Positions 10,214-21,379 of a stretch of 64,000 bases of DNA are shown here, piece after piece. How positions within the stretch are numbered: the first letter of the stretch is position 1; the number at the start of each line of letters is the position of its first letter. Origin of the DNA: Nitzschia sp. pyKryTriq1 (Eukaryota; Bacillariophyta; Bacillariophyceae; Bacillariales; Bacillariaceae); the NCBI GenBank assembly GCA_956465555.1, contig OY101117.1:310001-374000 (forward strand). Reading direction: 5' to 3'. Both the position numbers and the translations under genes were made by a program. Under the pieces are notes generated by a model, which saw only the letters and a program-made list of their open reading frames with translations, was not told the origin of the DNA and did no database searches.

Positions 10214-13200
10214 ATGCCACGATCCTTTACTCGAAGCATCGGCCCCAAAGCCGATGTAGCAGAGCTGGAGTATGTCGCGGCGTTGCATCAAACATGTGCC
10301 GTTTCCACGCGACCAACAGGAACGATCAGCTCGTTGGACATTGTGAGATTTCTCCGAAGCCGACATACACTCGACATCTCCCATGAACAAGCGAGGGATA
10401 TTGTGTTGGCACTGGGAGGGGGTCAGACTTGCAAAGAAGTTCGAGCCAATGTGGCTGCGAATTTGGCAGACCATTTAGTTCAGGAGGCAGCTGCAGCGCT
10501 GAGGGGGAAAAATGAAAAGGATTCTGTTCCTCACCATGTGCGATGGAAAACCCTTGGGAATAGCTTAAAACATCGTTCTCGAGCGGAAGGGACAGCTCGC
10601 GAATCCCTGATAAAGGAGACTTCCCCCAGTAGTAATATTTCCAAGGCCGCGCCGGATGAGAAGGACAACGCGCAAACGTTACTAGAGGAGGTTCTCAGTC
10701 CCAAACTCTTGTACCTGGATATTGTCCAAATGACAAGTGTCATTTTCATCCCCACACTGGCTCGTATGGCGAAACAGTGGTACTCCCAACAAGGACTGGT
10801 ACCTCCCACGTATGCAGCCGAATTAAAACGTTTCCAAGAACGGAATGACATTGTCATTTTGGAAGAGCAAAAGGAAAAGGAAAACGACAAGAAGAATGGG
10901 TCAACAACATCCCTCGAAATCGGTCTTGCCGAGCCACCCCTTCGAGATGAAGAGAAGGGCCAACCAGAAGGAATTATGTCCGTAATTACCCATTTCTTGT
11001 CTTCAAATAATACAAGTCGAGAAGCGTACTATGTATCCAAAGAGGAGGAGCCTCAGAAGACGAAAGTATCCGAAGTGGACGAAGAGCAGGATCTTCAAGA
11101 TCAAACCAAAGACCTGGATCGCCTAGACCAAAACGAAGAATCGGAACACGTCCGAATAAATACTTCGGAAAGCCTTTCGTCGCATCAAGACGGGGATACG
11201 TCGTTATCGCCTCTGCCAGGAGGATTGTTGGAGCTAGTGCTACAGAGCATGTGGTCGGTCATTGGAGAAAAGAGCCTGGCGACGGAAGACAAGTCCTTGG
11301 AAGATGGTCCACCTCTTGTCACAAAAGAAATGGTACAAGCGCTTCTTTTTCATAATGGAGAAATGGAGCGAGGCAATGATCCCATTCTTATCCAACATAT
11401 GGTCGAGGTGGCGGCTTCTGCAGAAAATCCGGGCCGCTTTGACGAAAGTGCTTTTGTCCACGCCTTGACTTCCGATTTAGAAGACTGGGATGTAGGATGC
11501 GAAGATCGAGAAACGACATTTGTCTATGATGTATTTGGAAATAGCATGTGGGAATCGTTTAATCGACTTGGAGCACAAGAGTACCGATTGCCAAATCCAT
11601 CAACGAAAAAGAAAAATAGCTTTGAAAAAGTCGAAGAAACTCGGGACAACGAGAAGGACGAACAGGCGCAAGAAGCATTTCCAGGAGCTACGAGTGAGAC
11701 CGAGAGTAAGAAGTGTGAAAAAGAAGAAGCAGGGGCGGACTTTGTGAAGCTGGTATCAATAGAATCGCACAAGATATTCGACACAGTGGTGGACTCTTAT
11801 GGATCCACTCTTACTCTTTTGTTAGCATGGATGACCTATATCGGTCACACCGGAACCTACGCTACACTCATTCTTCAACTGGATGTTTTCAATGTGGAAT
11901 GCCAAGATGAGACGTTTGGATGCATACTTGTAGCAAAAATCGTCAGTTGGTACGTATACCAGTCGAGCATGAGCCGCCGCACTTCCTTTGGCTTCTCACG
12001 TTATTAGTCATTCTATCGCTTTAGGCTTTTGGTAGCCGCTTTGTTGGCAATCTTCGGATTTTTTGGTAAGAAACAACATGCTGAAATTCCATAGCGTTCA
12101 GTAGTTCCAAATCGTTCTTGCTTGTTGTACTCATTCGCACTCTAGTTCTTGTTCCATTGTTGTACGGCAACCATCCGACCAAGCGAGGTCCGCTACGGAT
12201 GCTTGCGGCGTCAATCCTGGCGCGCGTTGTCACCATGTAAGTTTTACAAGCCCTCTTGTTCTGAAAGGTTTGGAACCGTTTCTCGTTTCTTGGCTCATTC
12301 CATCGTCGAAAATTGCAGGGCACCTTTTGCAATTTTAGAATGGTATGCTATAGACAGGGCCCTACAGGCCGAGCAAACTGTGCAACAAGAGGCTACGTCG
12401 GAGGGATTCGCTGGAACGGTATACTTGACGACCAGTTTGGGAATTTTTCTGATGTTCAATTATTTTTTACATTTTTTGATTGTTTTTGGTCGGAACAATG
12501 GTTATAACCTGCCGCACCAACGATGGATTGACCTATTCACGACTACCTCCGATGTCGTTGGTACAGCTCGGAACAAACAAGCAGGTACTAGAAAGGTCAA
12601 CAACCTCTTGATGAATGCTCGAGCAATGCATGGCACGACCGCGGCATTGGCAAATAAATCTGATGGGGCTGAGGTGAATACATTCACAAAATCGGAAAGT
12701 GACGCCGTATTTCAAAATTATACCCTTCGAGGCGAGAATTTCGTTGAAGCAGCTTCTTTCTTTTGGGTGTGGAAGCGAATCATCTCAGCAGAACTCTTTG
12801 ATACAGAGGGTATCTGGCTGCCAAGTAGGCTCATCATCTTTCAGTTCGGACAAATCGCAGTTGCTCTGCTGACGTTGTTCCTGTTATTCTTGTTTGTCGA
12901 AAAGGCAGCCAAAGCCGCTGATGAGACCAAGTCAACGCTACCGGAGGGTCTTCCTCAATGGGTATACGATATCGTCCCTACGGGAGCGCAAGTCCGTTGG
13001 GCCTTGAGACCAGCTGCCTGGGTCTCTGGCTCTGCATGTGCCGCTCTCATTGTCATTTACATTCCAAGGTAAGAGACAAACACATCACTAGGCAGCGTGG
13101 TGGTGAGATCAAGCCTCATGATGCGTCTGATTTTGTTTTGACACCCGACTGGGTAGTACGGTGAGGACGGTATTGAAATATCGATGTGGTCAGTTTGCCG

Positions 13201-14183
13201 CTTTGGGGGACGGGACCTTCAAATTTGCACGCGATGGTCCCGATACTGCCTACATGAATACGGCGAATGCAGTCTATGGGATGTTGGCAGCGGCAGCATT
13301 GTTTTTCGTTCTGGTAGGGCTGATCCTGTTCCTCTTCATCTGGGATTTCTCGAGAGACATCATGCTGCTGATCGTCGCTTGGGGCATGGGACTGGCTATC
13401 ACTCTTGGAATCAAAGTAATCATGACATCATTTTGCCGCAAGCGCTTCTTTCGGGCGTTCTATCGAATTCACGCTGGCCAAGCGAATCTTTCGTCCTTGG
13501 CGTTGGAATGTTGGTTCATTGGTTTGGGTGGAGGAGTGCTCATCGGAAGGATCGCCCAATTCTTGATGGCGTCCGCCTTCTGGATTGGTCGTATCGACGA
13601 ACCCTTTCTAGCCGACAATGTGTCGTTGTTGGGATACAAATTCGATTACGTGCCTTTGAATTACATCAAGGAGCTCCTGGTACACGAAGCTCACCGCCAT
13701 CCCTATATCGAAAGACTTGGAGCGATGTATTTGATGAGAATACGATACCGATCATTTGCTAGCAGCAACGCGTGCGCGTGTTGGCGTCAGCTCTTTGTGT
13801 TGACTCTGATGCCATGGTTGATGAAGTATCGAGTGTTCCACGAGCAGCGCTGTTTGGAATCTCTCTCCGACCAAGCTTCCGAAAAGAATGTCCAGGTGGA
13901 AGAGGATCGAGAACCATTAGCTGAAATGGCCGGCGAAATACTGGGTACTACGATTAATTTGGCTGGCGTGGTTGATCAAGGGGCCAGAAAAGTCGGCCAG
14001 GTTGGATTTGGCGCTGTAGATATGGTCGATCAAGGGGCGCGAAAAGCTGGCCAGGTTGGTTTGGACGCAGTCGATTTAGTTGATCAAGGTGCTCAAGTTG
14101 CTGCTCGCCGGCTAAGTTTGGACGCAGTAGTCGACATGATCGACCAAGGCACAAGGAAAGTGGGACTTCGTTGGTGGAAATAA
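10214..14183 (+). CDS. STRA6-like multipass membrane protein, copy B (five exons)
   Basis: Tandem paralogue of the gene at 5744. Exons 10214-11949, 12025-12065, 12146-12236, 12319-13068 and 13157-14183 join in frame to 1,214 residues. Exons 2 and 3 have exactly the same lengths (41 and 91 bases) and every intron has the same phase as in copy A, while the introns themselves have diverged. The soluble N-terminal half, multi-helix region and STRA6-like C-terminal block (LVHEAHRHPYIERLGAMYL, CWRQLFVLTLMPWLMKYR) are conserved. The C-terminal VDQG repeat has expanded relative to copy A and ends LRWWK. Identity to copy A is patchy: near perfect in exon 1 blocks (10222-10313 and 10690-10900) and low in the acidic linker. 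Function is as uncertain as for copy A. Confidence 0.7.
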
Positions 14184-14276
14184 TAGACCATGCTAGGTAG
14201 TAGCCATCCAAAAGCACATGTCAGTTTTGGTTTCTTTATTTTTATGTATGGATATCTATTTTCGTAGTAGTATTTG

Positions 14277-14297
14277 CATTCATTCATTCATTCATTC
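14277..14297. repeat. (CATT)5 microsatellite in the convergent spacer
   Basis: Five CATT units lie in the 119-base gap between the 3' ends of the copy B gene and the NAD-GDH gene, which converge. The gap must hold both 3' UTRs and polyadenylation sites, so the ends are tightly packed. Confidence 0.8.
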
Positions 14298-14302
14298 TTG
14301 CC

Positions 14303-17300
14303 TCAAGGAAGTTGAAGCGCCGTCCGAGCCCCTCCGGCATCCAAGAGACTGAGAATCTTTTTCTTTTTATCGTCTGGCATGTCTACCGCATCCAATGACT
14401 CCATGAGTGCGGCCACTTCCTTCTCCTTTTGAATGTATCGCAAGGCCATATCGGCCAACTTGTGCTTAGGCTGAGCTTCAATGAATTTGGTTCCTTCCTT
14501 GTAGACCATTTTGGAGGCCAGTGTCGAACTTATGGCATTCTTGATGTACTGGTCCGGAACTCGTTCATGGACATGATCGAAGGACAAGTCGGCCAAGGTC
14601 TTGGGGAGATGGGCACGGAAGAGTGGGAGAAGCTGTTCGCGATCCTCATCGGAGAGAGTATCCAAGGCGGCGGAAAGCGCATCCGTTGCAGCATTGATGC
14701 AGTTCGAAATGATCTGGCTGACTTCTGGTAGAGCACCGTCATATGATTCGCCTTCCCGGAAAAGTAGTTCCGCTTCCAGTTTCGCTAGTCCTCGCAACTT
14801 TGCCAATACCTCCTCGACGATGGCGTCCTTGTGTGCAAAGAATTCGTCTTCACTGAGCAACATGGCCGCACAAATCTCATACGAGGAAGTAATGACACCA
14901 CCTTTATTGGCAGACGAATCCTTGACAATGACGACCCCAGCCTCGTCATGCAAAGCCTTGCGGGCCTCGGCAGTGACAAAGAGATTCGCTCCCTCCACAA
15001 TCAAGGGCGCGGATGGAGTTCCGTCCGCGTTGATGAATTGCTTGTAATTGTTAATATCGATCGTGTTGGGTCGACCACCACAAGGAACAAAAGCATCTGC
15101 CTGTAGTCGGTTATGCATGCTGTTGCGTGCCTTGACTCCCTCTTCGGTGTCGACGGTATGCAAGACACCGGTCGAACCCAACTTGGAAGCATCGAAATTC
15201 GAGATACAAAGCCCGGCATGGAACAAACGTAAAAGTTCATCGTGATTCAAGCCTTTTGGATCTTCGGCGCATCCCGAATGATCGGCAATACCGACAATTT
15301 TGGCATTGTCTCCATATTCACGAATCAAGATCTTGATTTCATTCCCACCGACATCCCCATCCGGCCCACCGGTCATTTTGACCGTGAAAGGCTCCTTGGT
15401 AGGATCCTTGCCGAGGATGCGTCTCAATGCGACATCCAGATACACATTGACTCCCTCACTGGTAACTCCATAGACCTTGTGATTGATTCCCGCACGCGGT
15501 TTGCTACTCATAAAGGCCGCCGGTGTGGTGTAGCCTCGACGCGTCGCCTGTTGAATGATCCAATTGATATCTTCAGGAATGACTTGTTCATCCGGTCCCA
15601 AATACAAGACTTCCTTTTTGCCCAAATAATCCACAATCCCTTCTCTTGTTTCCGGAGTATCGACTACCAGATCCAAAATAGTATCCGTAAAGGCCTTGAC
15701 GGCCTTGCGCATGACATAGTCCCGACTGGCACGCGTCAAGTCATTGGTATCAATCAAATTGACGGCCTTGCTTCCTCCTTCGGGAATATCCTTGTTTTTG
15801 AGTTGTTGAGCAAAGGCCAGGCCGTAACATTCATCGTAATGCCGTGCCGATTCCAGAGCGTATTGTTCCACCGTGGCAGGTGTGACCAATCGCATCCCCC
15901 CACGGGAAATATCTCGGAATCGGACATGATATCCATTGAAACGCCGTCCATGGGCAAAGAGAATCCCATACGGCAATTCCTTGTAGGAATCTCCCATGAT
16001 GCGAGGATCCAATCGCATACCCAGTGCATATCGATTAGGCAGATAAATATTGGTCTTGAGAGTATGCGAGACGATGTCGAGCATCTTGTTCAAAATGTCC
16101 GTCGTGACGGAGTCTTCGACATCGGATTTGATGGCGGTTTGAATCTCGCGCTGACGCTCCGCAAAGACCGTTTCGTCCTTCAAAGGATTCTCGGGATTGA
16201 AACGTTCCAAGAAAAGATCCGCAATCTTGGCGGCATGGGGAATCATACGGGGCTGGGTGACCATGTGCAAAATGTTCGCCTTGCTATAGACGAGGGGATT
16301 GATCTTGGCCAATACGGGATGCATGAGAGAACACATGGCGGTAATGATTTCTCCCCGTCGCACGCCCAACCAGGGATACTTGTCAAAGACCAAATCCATT
16401 GTGGTATTATCGAGCCATTTGCTTCGTTTGATTTCTTGCATCAACAATTCAAATGTCGCTTCTTCGACAACGGCTCCCTCCAAGGGTTTGGCGAGAACAC
16501 GAAGAAGTGTGACACTTCCGTTGTCGCCATCGTCAATGACATCTAGGCGAGCACGGGCGACATCAAACTTTTGTAAAAATAAGATACGGCACAAGTGCTC
16601 GAGACTGACTTGGGGTACCGAATTGGCGACGGCGACATCAATCCAATAATGTCCCGCTTGATCGGCATAATCTTCATCATCAATGGCTGCCATTTCACAT
16701 CGGACTTCACATCCTTCCGTTCCACTGACGGAATCAAACAATAATCGTTGATGCAAGAATCGTTCGGGTTTCCGACTGACAATATTGAGATAATTGTCGG
16801 AACATTTCTGGAGGAATTCCAACAAGGCCTGTTTTTCAAACAAGGGATTGGGAGGAATCCTTGGGTGATTGCCCTTTTGGACCTGTTCGGCCAATCTCAT
16901 AATGACTTGGACTGGTTCACTGTCAATGGGACGTGCCGTGAAGTTCTTGTGACCATAGACAAACATGTTGAGACTCATGGAATGATCCAAACTCGAAAAG
17001 ACATGAAGTCTCGTCAAGGGAATATCGTCCAAATAGGGAAGTTCTTCGACCATACTCAACAATGTGCCAGGTTCTGTACCTGGTCGAATAAAGGTATAAA
17101 TGAGTCTTCCGTCATGAGTATGCGATTTCAAATTCAAATACAAATCCATATTGGCATCTTTGATAGCCGCAATCGCTTTGATGTGATCCATTCGAAAATG
17201 ATCGGGAACTTGTCGAAAATACGAGGCGGGCATGTTGCCCAAAAACCACGGCACGACATCCTCAATCGTCCGCGACTGCTGTTGCGTCAATTCATAAATC

Positions 17301-17674
17301 ATGGCATTTTGAGTCACCCGTTGGACATCGGCATTGTGTTCGGCTTGCCAAGCGACCGGAGAGGCCGCCTGCGTCGGTTCTCCCAAACTTCCAAACGGAC
17401 TGGCCGAACTGGCGCCCGGAATGATCGTCTGCGTTCGGGTCGTGGTCGGATCGGCATAACTCGGATAGTCCTTATCTTTCTTGTTATTGCCAGGAGGAAA
17501 GTTAAAATGACGAGTTTGAATACTACTGGTACCTGCAGTAGCTATAGAGGGGAAGAAGTGATGCTTCTTTTGGGCAGCAGAAGCAGCAGCAGCAGCAGTC
17601 CTAGTCATCATGGCTCGACCACGAGCGAGGACGGCTGATGTGGATGTTGGGACTTTTGGACGAAGCAACAGCAT
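14303..17674 (-). CDS. GDH2: NAD-specific glutamate dehydrogenase, large fungal-type, mitochondrial
   Basis: A single exon encodes 1,123 residues from the ATG at 17674; an upstream frame extension has only a TTG start and is not used. The N-terminus MLLLRPKVPTSTSAV is Arg/Ser/Ala-rich with few acids, as expected of a mitochondrial presequence. The catalytic region (about residues 575-660) has YHVRFRDISRGGMRLV and KNKDIPEGGSKAVNL, hallmarks of the large (~115 kDa) NAD-GDH class of fungi and protists. The NAD-binding part follows with KMTGGPDGDVGGNEIKIL and VEGANLFVTAEAR. The enzyme deaminates glutamate to 2-oxoglutarate and ammonium with NAD+, feeding amino-acid nitrogen and carbon into the TCA cycle. 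Length and motifs fit the class well and the frame is intact. Confidence 0.93.
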   Translation of the reverse strand: MLLLRPKVPTSTSAVLARGRAMMTRTAAAAASAAQKKHHFFPSIATAGTSSIQTRHFNFPPGNNKKDKDYPSYADPTTTRTQTIIPGASSASPFGSLGEPTQAASPVAWQAEHNADVQRVTQNAMIYELTQQQSRTIEDVVPWFLGNMPASYFRQVPDHFRMDHIKAIAAIKDANMDLYLNLKSHTHDGRLIYTFIRPGTEPGTLLSMVEELPYLDDIPLTRLHVFSSLDHSMSLNMFVYGHKNFTARPIDSEPVQVIMRLAEQVQKGNHPRIPPNPLFEKQALLEFLQKCSDNYLNIVSRKPERFLHQRLLFDSVSGTEGCEVRCEMAAIDDEDYADQAGHYWIDVAVANSVPQVSLEHLCRILFLQKFDVARARLDVIDDGDNGSVTLLRVLAKPLEGAVVEEATFELLMQEIKRSKWLDNTTMDLVFDKYPWLGVRRGEIITAMCSLMHPVLAKINPLVYSKANILHMVTQPRMIPHAAKIADLFLERFNPENPLKDETVFAERQREIQTAIKSDVEDSVTTDILNKMLDIVSHTLKTNIYLPNRYALGMRLDPRIMGDSYKELPYGILFAHGRRFNGYHVRFRDISRGGMRLVTPATVEQYALESARHYDECYGLAFAQQLKNKDIPEGGSKAVNLIDTNDLTRASRDYVMRKAVKAFTDTILDLVVDTPETREGIVDYLGKKEVLYLGPDEQVIPEDINWIIQQATRRGYTTPAAFMSSKPRAGINHKVYGVTSEGVNVYLDVALRRILGKDPTKEPFTVKMTGGPDGDVGGNEIKILIREYGDNAKIVGIADHSGCAEDPKGLNHDELLRLFHAGLCISNFDASKLGSTGVLHTVDTEEGVKARNSMHNRLQADAFVPCGGRPNTIDINNYKQFINADGTPSAPLIVEGANLFVTAEARKALHDEAGVVIVKDSSANKGGVITSSYEICAAMLLSEDEFFAHKDAIVEEVLAKLRGLAKLEAELLFREGESYDGALPEVSQIISNCINAATDALSAALDTLSDEDREQLLPLFRAHLPKTLADLSFDHVHERVPDQYIKNAISSTLASKMVYKEGTKFIEAQPKHKLADMALRYIQKEKEVAALMESLDAVDMPDDKKKKILSLLDAGGARTALQLP

Positions 17675-19109
17675 CGTGATGGAACAGTGAATGGATGCTT
17701 TACGATAGGAGTGGTGAGTGTTGTCAATCAATACAGATTGAAATATTTATTTTGTAAGACAAGAAATCGAAATGTTTTTGTGTCGGTGTCACAAGAAAAG
17801 CACAAGATAGATTTGAGATTTGACACTGGTCGGAGAAGCAAAAGAGTGAATCGATCTTGTGTTCCTTGACTTGCTTGCTTTCTGTTGGCGATCTTCTGAC
17901 TTGATGGCTAAGATGCCAATGCTAGCTTCTTTGGTTGATGGTCGATTTTGTCAAATGATTGCTGATTGATGCCTGATTTGATGTCGTCGTTCGTCGTCGT
18001 CGCGGTGATACTCGCGTACGCGATGCATGTGCGGAAGAAAAGCAATATGGTGCGTGATGTCTCGCTCGATCGATGATGTCGTTCTCATCATCGCGCTTCT
18101 CATCCGCGTGATGTGGCAGGATGCCCTTCGCCAATCAGAGGACTCGGTTGAGTCGACCATCGGAAAGTGGCGAACATTGCTATCGCCTGCGCGGGTGTAC
18201 CGGTACCAGGTACAGTACCAGTATGGTTACAGGTACCCTGGTACCGGTAGTCTACCTGTACACCAGGTACTGGTACTGTACGAAGTACTAGTATGCGGGA
18301 GGCTCATCCCATACTCAAAACACACAACTCGATCGAGCGGGAGCAAAAATACAATGGTAGTATGTAGTACCACCATTTCTACTATCTCTACCATCTCTAC
18401 GTACCTGCACCAGTACGGAACAATCCATGTCCTACTCTACTAGTACCCTCTCTACTCTCTACTACTAGAGCTAGTAGTAGTAGAGCTCTACTACTAGTAG
18501 TAGAGAGCTATTAGCTAGCGCCGTACGATAGCAGCGGAGTAGTAGATACATTGCTACCGGTACTACCGCGCTCTCGACAGTAGAACTACTACTAGCCAGT
18601 AGTACTAGAGCGACCTCGTTTTGCTGGACTGCTTCTTTGCTGTTCTGAAGATAAAGAAGAAACGGCAATGGTGGTGCTGAGAGGCAGCATGGTGGGTGAT
18701 TGTCCTGCTTCTCGCCTTGCTTGTGAGTTCGCCGTGCATAGTATAGTACTACGGGTATGTACTGTACGTATTCCTCGTACTGCTTTGTTTTTTTTTAAAA
18801 CAACGATTGGGTGCGGCTGACAAGTGGCTACTCTAGCATACTGCTACTACTAGTAGTAGTCCTATTTACTGTATGCTCCTACATAGCATCGTACTATGGC
18901 TGATAATATTGAGTTGTGCGAGCACGAGGAGGAGGCTTGAGTACTCATCATGACGAGACGCCAACCATCACCGGGTTTCCTCTGCATGGCTAATACTACT
19001 AGCAGTCATTATCTGCGCAGGTAGCTCTCTCTACTAGAGTAGAGCAAGATTTTACTTAGTTTCATGATGATTTTGGACTTAAGAATAGTGGCTGTTTGTA
19101 ATATTGCGC
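17675..19109. other. Long gene-free stretch packed with GTAC and CTAG palindromes
   Basis: About 1.4 kb with no believable gene. From 18190 to 18300 the words GGTACC, ACCGGT and GTAC recur every few bases. From 18410 to 18530 the sequence is almost all CTACTAG/TAGTAG, including an imperfect palindrome centred on GAGCTC near 18484 with arms of 11 to 13 bases. The first part contains the NAD-GDH promoter and leader. Confidence 0.5.
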
Positions 19110-19706
19110 TTATTGATGCATTTGCGCCAAAGCATCTTTGATCAGTCGCAATAATACTTCAATGACAGTTTGGAACATTTCCGGATCCTTTGCTTGTGGT
19201 TGTCGCAAGGAAATTCCCAACAATACCACCATGGCCGCAGTATTACCTCCTCCTCCTCCAATCATCAAGCGCTGCCGAATGATTCGTTCCGTAGTTTGAC
19301 GCGCATACACTCCCACCATGGCATCATTCCGATCCCCCAAAACTGTGGAAATATCGAATTCAATCGCTTTCGGATCAATCGCACTTTGCGTCGCCTGACA
19401 CAAACACCACGTTCCGATTTTGCTGGATCCTCCCTCCGTGAGTTGGGAAACGCCGACGACTATGCGATCGGAGAATATTTGAACATAGGCGTCTGTGGGA
19501 ATATTTCCCATGAGCTTGTAGGATCGAGTGATGGTGGTGGGAAGAGTCGACGGCAAGGCTGCCAGTACTGGTGGTGACGCAATACGTGTATCGGCGAGCG
19601 ACTGACTCGAGGCAGCAGCATTGCTGCTGCCGCTGTCGTGATGGTTGGAAGAGGAGGATGCGGCATCGGCATCGGCATCGGTGTTCGGACTACTCATACT
19701 CTTCAT
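19110..19706 (-). CDS. PSMG3: Proteasome assembly chaperone 3-like protein
   Basis: Single exon, 198 residues from the ATG at 19706. After a ~50-residue Ser/Ala/Asp-rich N-terminus the sequence follows the PAC3 pattern: DRIVVGVSQLTEGGSSKIGTW, then VLGDRNDAMVGVYARQ, AAMVVLLGISLR and a terminal helix (FQTVIEVLLRLIKDAL). Human PSMG3 has the same order: a strand with a Gly-x-Gly-Thr turn, VLLGQDEPLIHVFAKN, AVLLAVAVKD and a final helix. PAC3 dimerises with PAC4 and helps build the alpha ring of the 20S proteasome in the cytosol. The disordered N-terminus is longer than in animals. The assignment is by eye from motif order; the family is short and fast-evolving, so moderate confidence. Confidence 0.65.
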   Translation of the reverse strand: MKSMSSPNTDADADAASSSSNHHDSGSSNAAASSQSLADTRIASPPVLAALPSTLPTTITRSYKLMGNIPTDAYVQIFSDRIVVGVSQLTEGGSSKIGTWCLCQATQSAIDPKAIEFDISTVLGDRNDAMVGVYARQTTERIIRQRLMIGGGGGNTAAMVVLLGISLRQPQAKDPEMFQTVIEVLLRLIKDALAQMHQ

Positions 19707-20191
19707 CTCCTTACAGTGCGTGTACTGGCTGAGATTATGTTTGGAACAGATAGCGCTGGACTCTAGACTACTTGGAGATGGAATGGAGGTAGACTAAGAT
19801 AATGCTGCACCTAGCTAGGAGTGTATGATGGTGCGCTGCGCAGGTGCGGCGCCATGGTCAAGCCCCCAAAGTCAAAATCGCATCTTATTCTCTCTCTCTC
19901 TGGCACTCTCTCCCTCGCACCTGTTTCCACGCCACCATACCGTGAATCGTGAACCGTGAACCGTGCCGGTAGGTTCGTACCGAATGTCTGTCTGGTGTAC
20001 GTTTATAGTCATTCATTGAGCTCCACGTGTACTCGTATCTTCTCTCGTTTCTTCTCCTCTGTGATATGATAATACCTGCGCAGTACGTGCCTGTACTCTT
20101 CTCTAATAGAGAGAGACATGAGACATCATCACAGCTTTTGTTGCACCTAATCGTATATAGACTATATCTTGCATTGACACTACACACCACC
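19707..20191. promoter_or_regulatory. Divergent promoter region
   Basis: 485 bases between the start of the PSMG3-like gene (minus) and the start of the methyltransferase-like gene (plus), so both promoters must lie here. A TCTC run is at about 19890-19905 and a GTGAATCGTGAACCGTGAACCGTG triplet repeat at about 19942-19964. No TATA-like or initiator motif could be assigned with confidence. Confidence 0.4.
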
Positions 20192-20385
20192 ATGAGTTTC
20201 CTCTTCTCTTATTCCTTCTTGTTCCGCAGAAGAAGAAAGAATGCCAAGCTCTTCCAACTATGTGATTCTATTCTGGCGGTCGGCGGCTTGTTTCATTTTT
20301 CGTCCGCTGCCCAACACCCCGCAGCAGCATTAGCATGGAGGAATATCCAAACAACATCACCCATTAGCGGAAGCAATCACCACCC

Positions 20386-20426
<41 letters not shown>

Positions 20427-21298
20427 ACCAGACACCCAACCAGCAGCAGCACCGATTACTCAAGAATCAAGGTCGTCATCGACGGATCGAGGTGTTGTTG
20501 GGGTCATCTTTGTTGACAGGCAATGAACGGCGAGAGCTAGAGAGTCTGCAATCACTCGGTGATCCCTACGATTCCAGTTTGTTTCCAGACGCCCACATGT
20601 CGTTTAAGGAACAGCACAATCAAGCCTTTTGTGATTTACTCAAATTCATACAGCAAGAACAACAGCAGCAATCATCGACATCATCGACATCATCCTCATC
20701 ATCAGTAGGAGGAGGAGGAGGAATAGGAGGGCCCATCATTTATTTGGATGGAGCCGATGGTGCTACGACACGAGCGTTACTGGACGCCGGGATCCATGCG
20801 GACCGGTTGCATGTGGCCAACGAGTGGCCCGACACGGTTCAGGCGCTCCAAAACAACGACTATGGCGTTAGGAACGACAACGACAACAACGACAACAACA
20901 ACATGATCCATGTCCACTTGGGAAAGCTACAAGATATGGATTGTACTAAACTTTCCTTTGTGGGTGCCTATCTCGACGGATGTGGGGGTGCAACCCAACC
21001 CATCATGGACATGGTGATGGCTATTTTTCAAGGAGAAGAAAAAATAATAGCCGCCAAGACACAAACAAAAATGATGGTGTTGGGCTTTACTCTTACCAAC
21101 GCCGAACCGACAGGACGGCCCGTATTGGATCGCATTCAAGATGTGACGAGATTTATTCGTACCACGACATCAGCGGCCGGCTTATTTCAGCAGATGTATC
21201 ATGTCGGGGACGATCCGGAGCGGTTTGGTGTCGATCCGGATTTAAGGCGGCAACATGAAACGACCACGACAACCTGGTTGATGCTGATACAAGAATAG
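20192..21298 (+). CDS. Rossmann-fold methyltransferase-like protein
   Basis: Single exon of 368 residues. I chose the ATG at 20192 (MSFLFSYSFLFRRRRK); the same frame stays open upstream but only from a GTG. The N-terminus has a basic patch and a hydrophobic stretch (SILAVGGLFHFSSAA), perhaps a signal peptide or organelle leader, then a His/Gln run (about residues 66-90). The core begins PIIYLDGADGATTRALLDAG, in which D-G-x-x-G-A-T fits the first glycine-rich loop of SAM-dependent enzymes, followed by DRLHVANEWPDTVQAL, HVHLGKLQ and FVGAYLDGCGG. The same order occurs in uncharacterised microbial and algal proteins I believe are class I methyltransferase-like. The target is unknown. Its 3' end faces the ABC1 kinase 81 bases away. 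Confidence 0.5.
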
Positions 21299-21379
21299 AT
21301 GAGGGAGATGAATTCATGAATAGACTATACTACTTTAGAGTGCCTTTCGATAAAAGTCGTTCATACTGTATCAAAGTAT

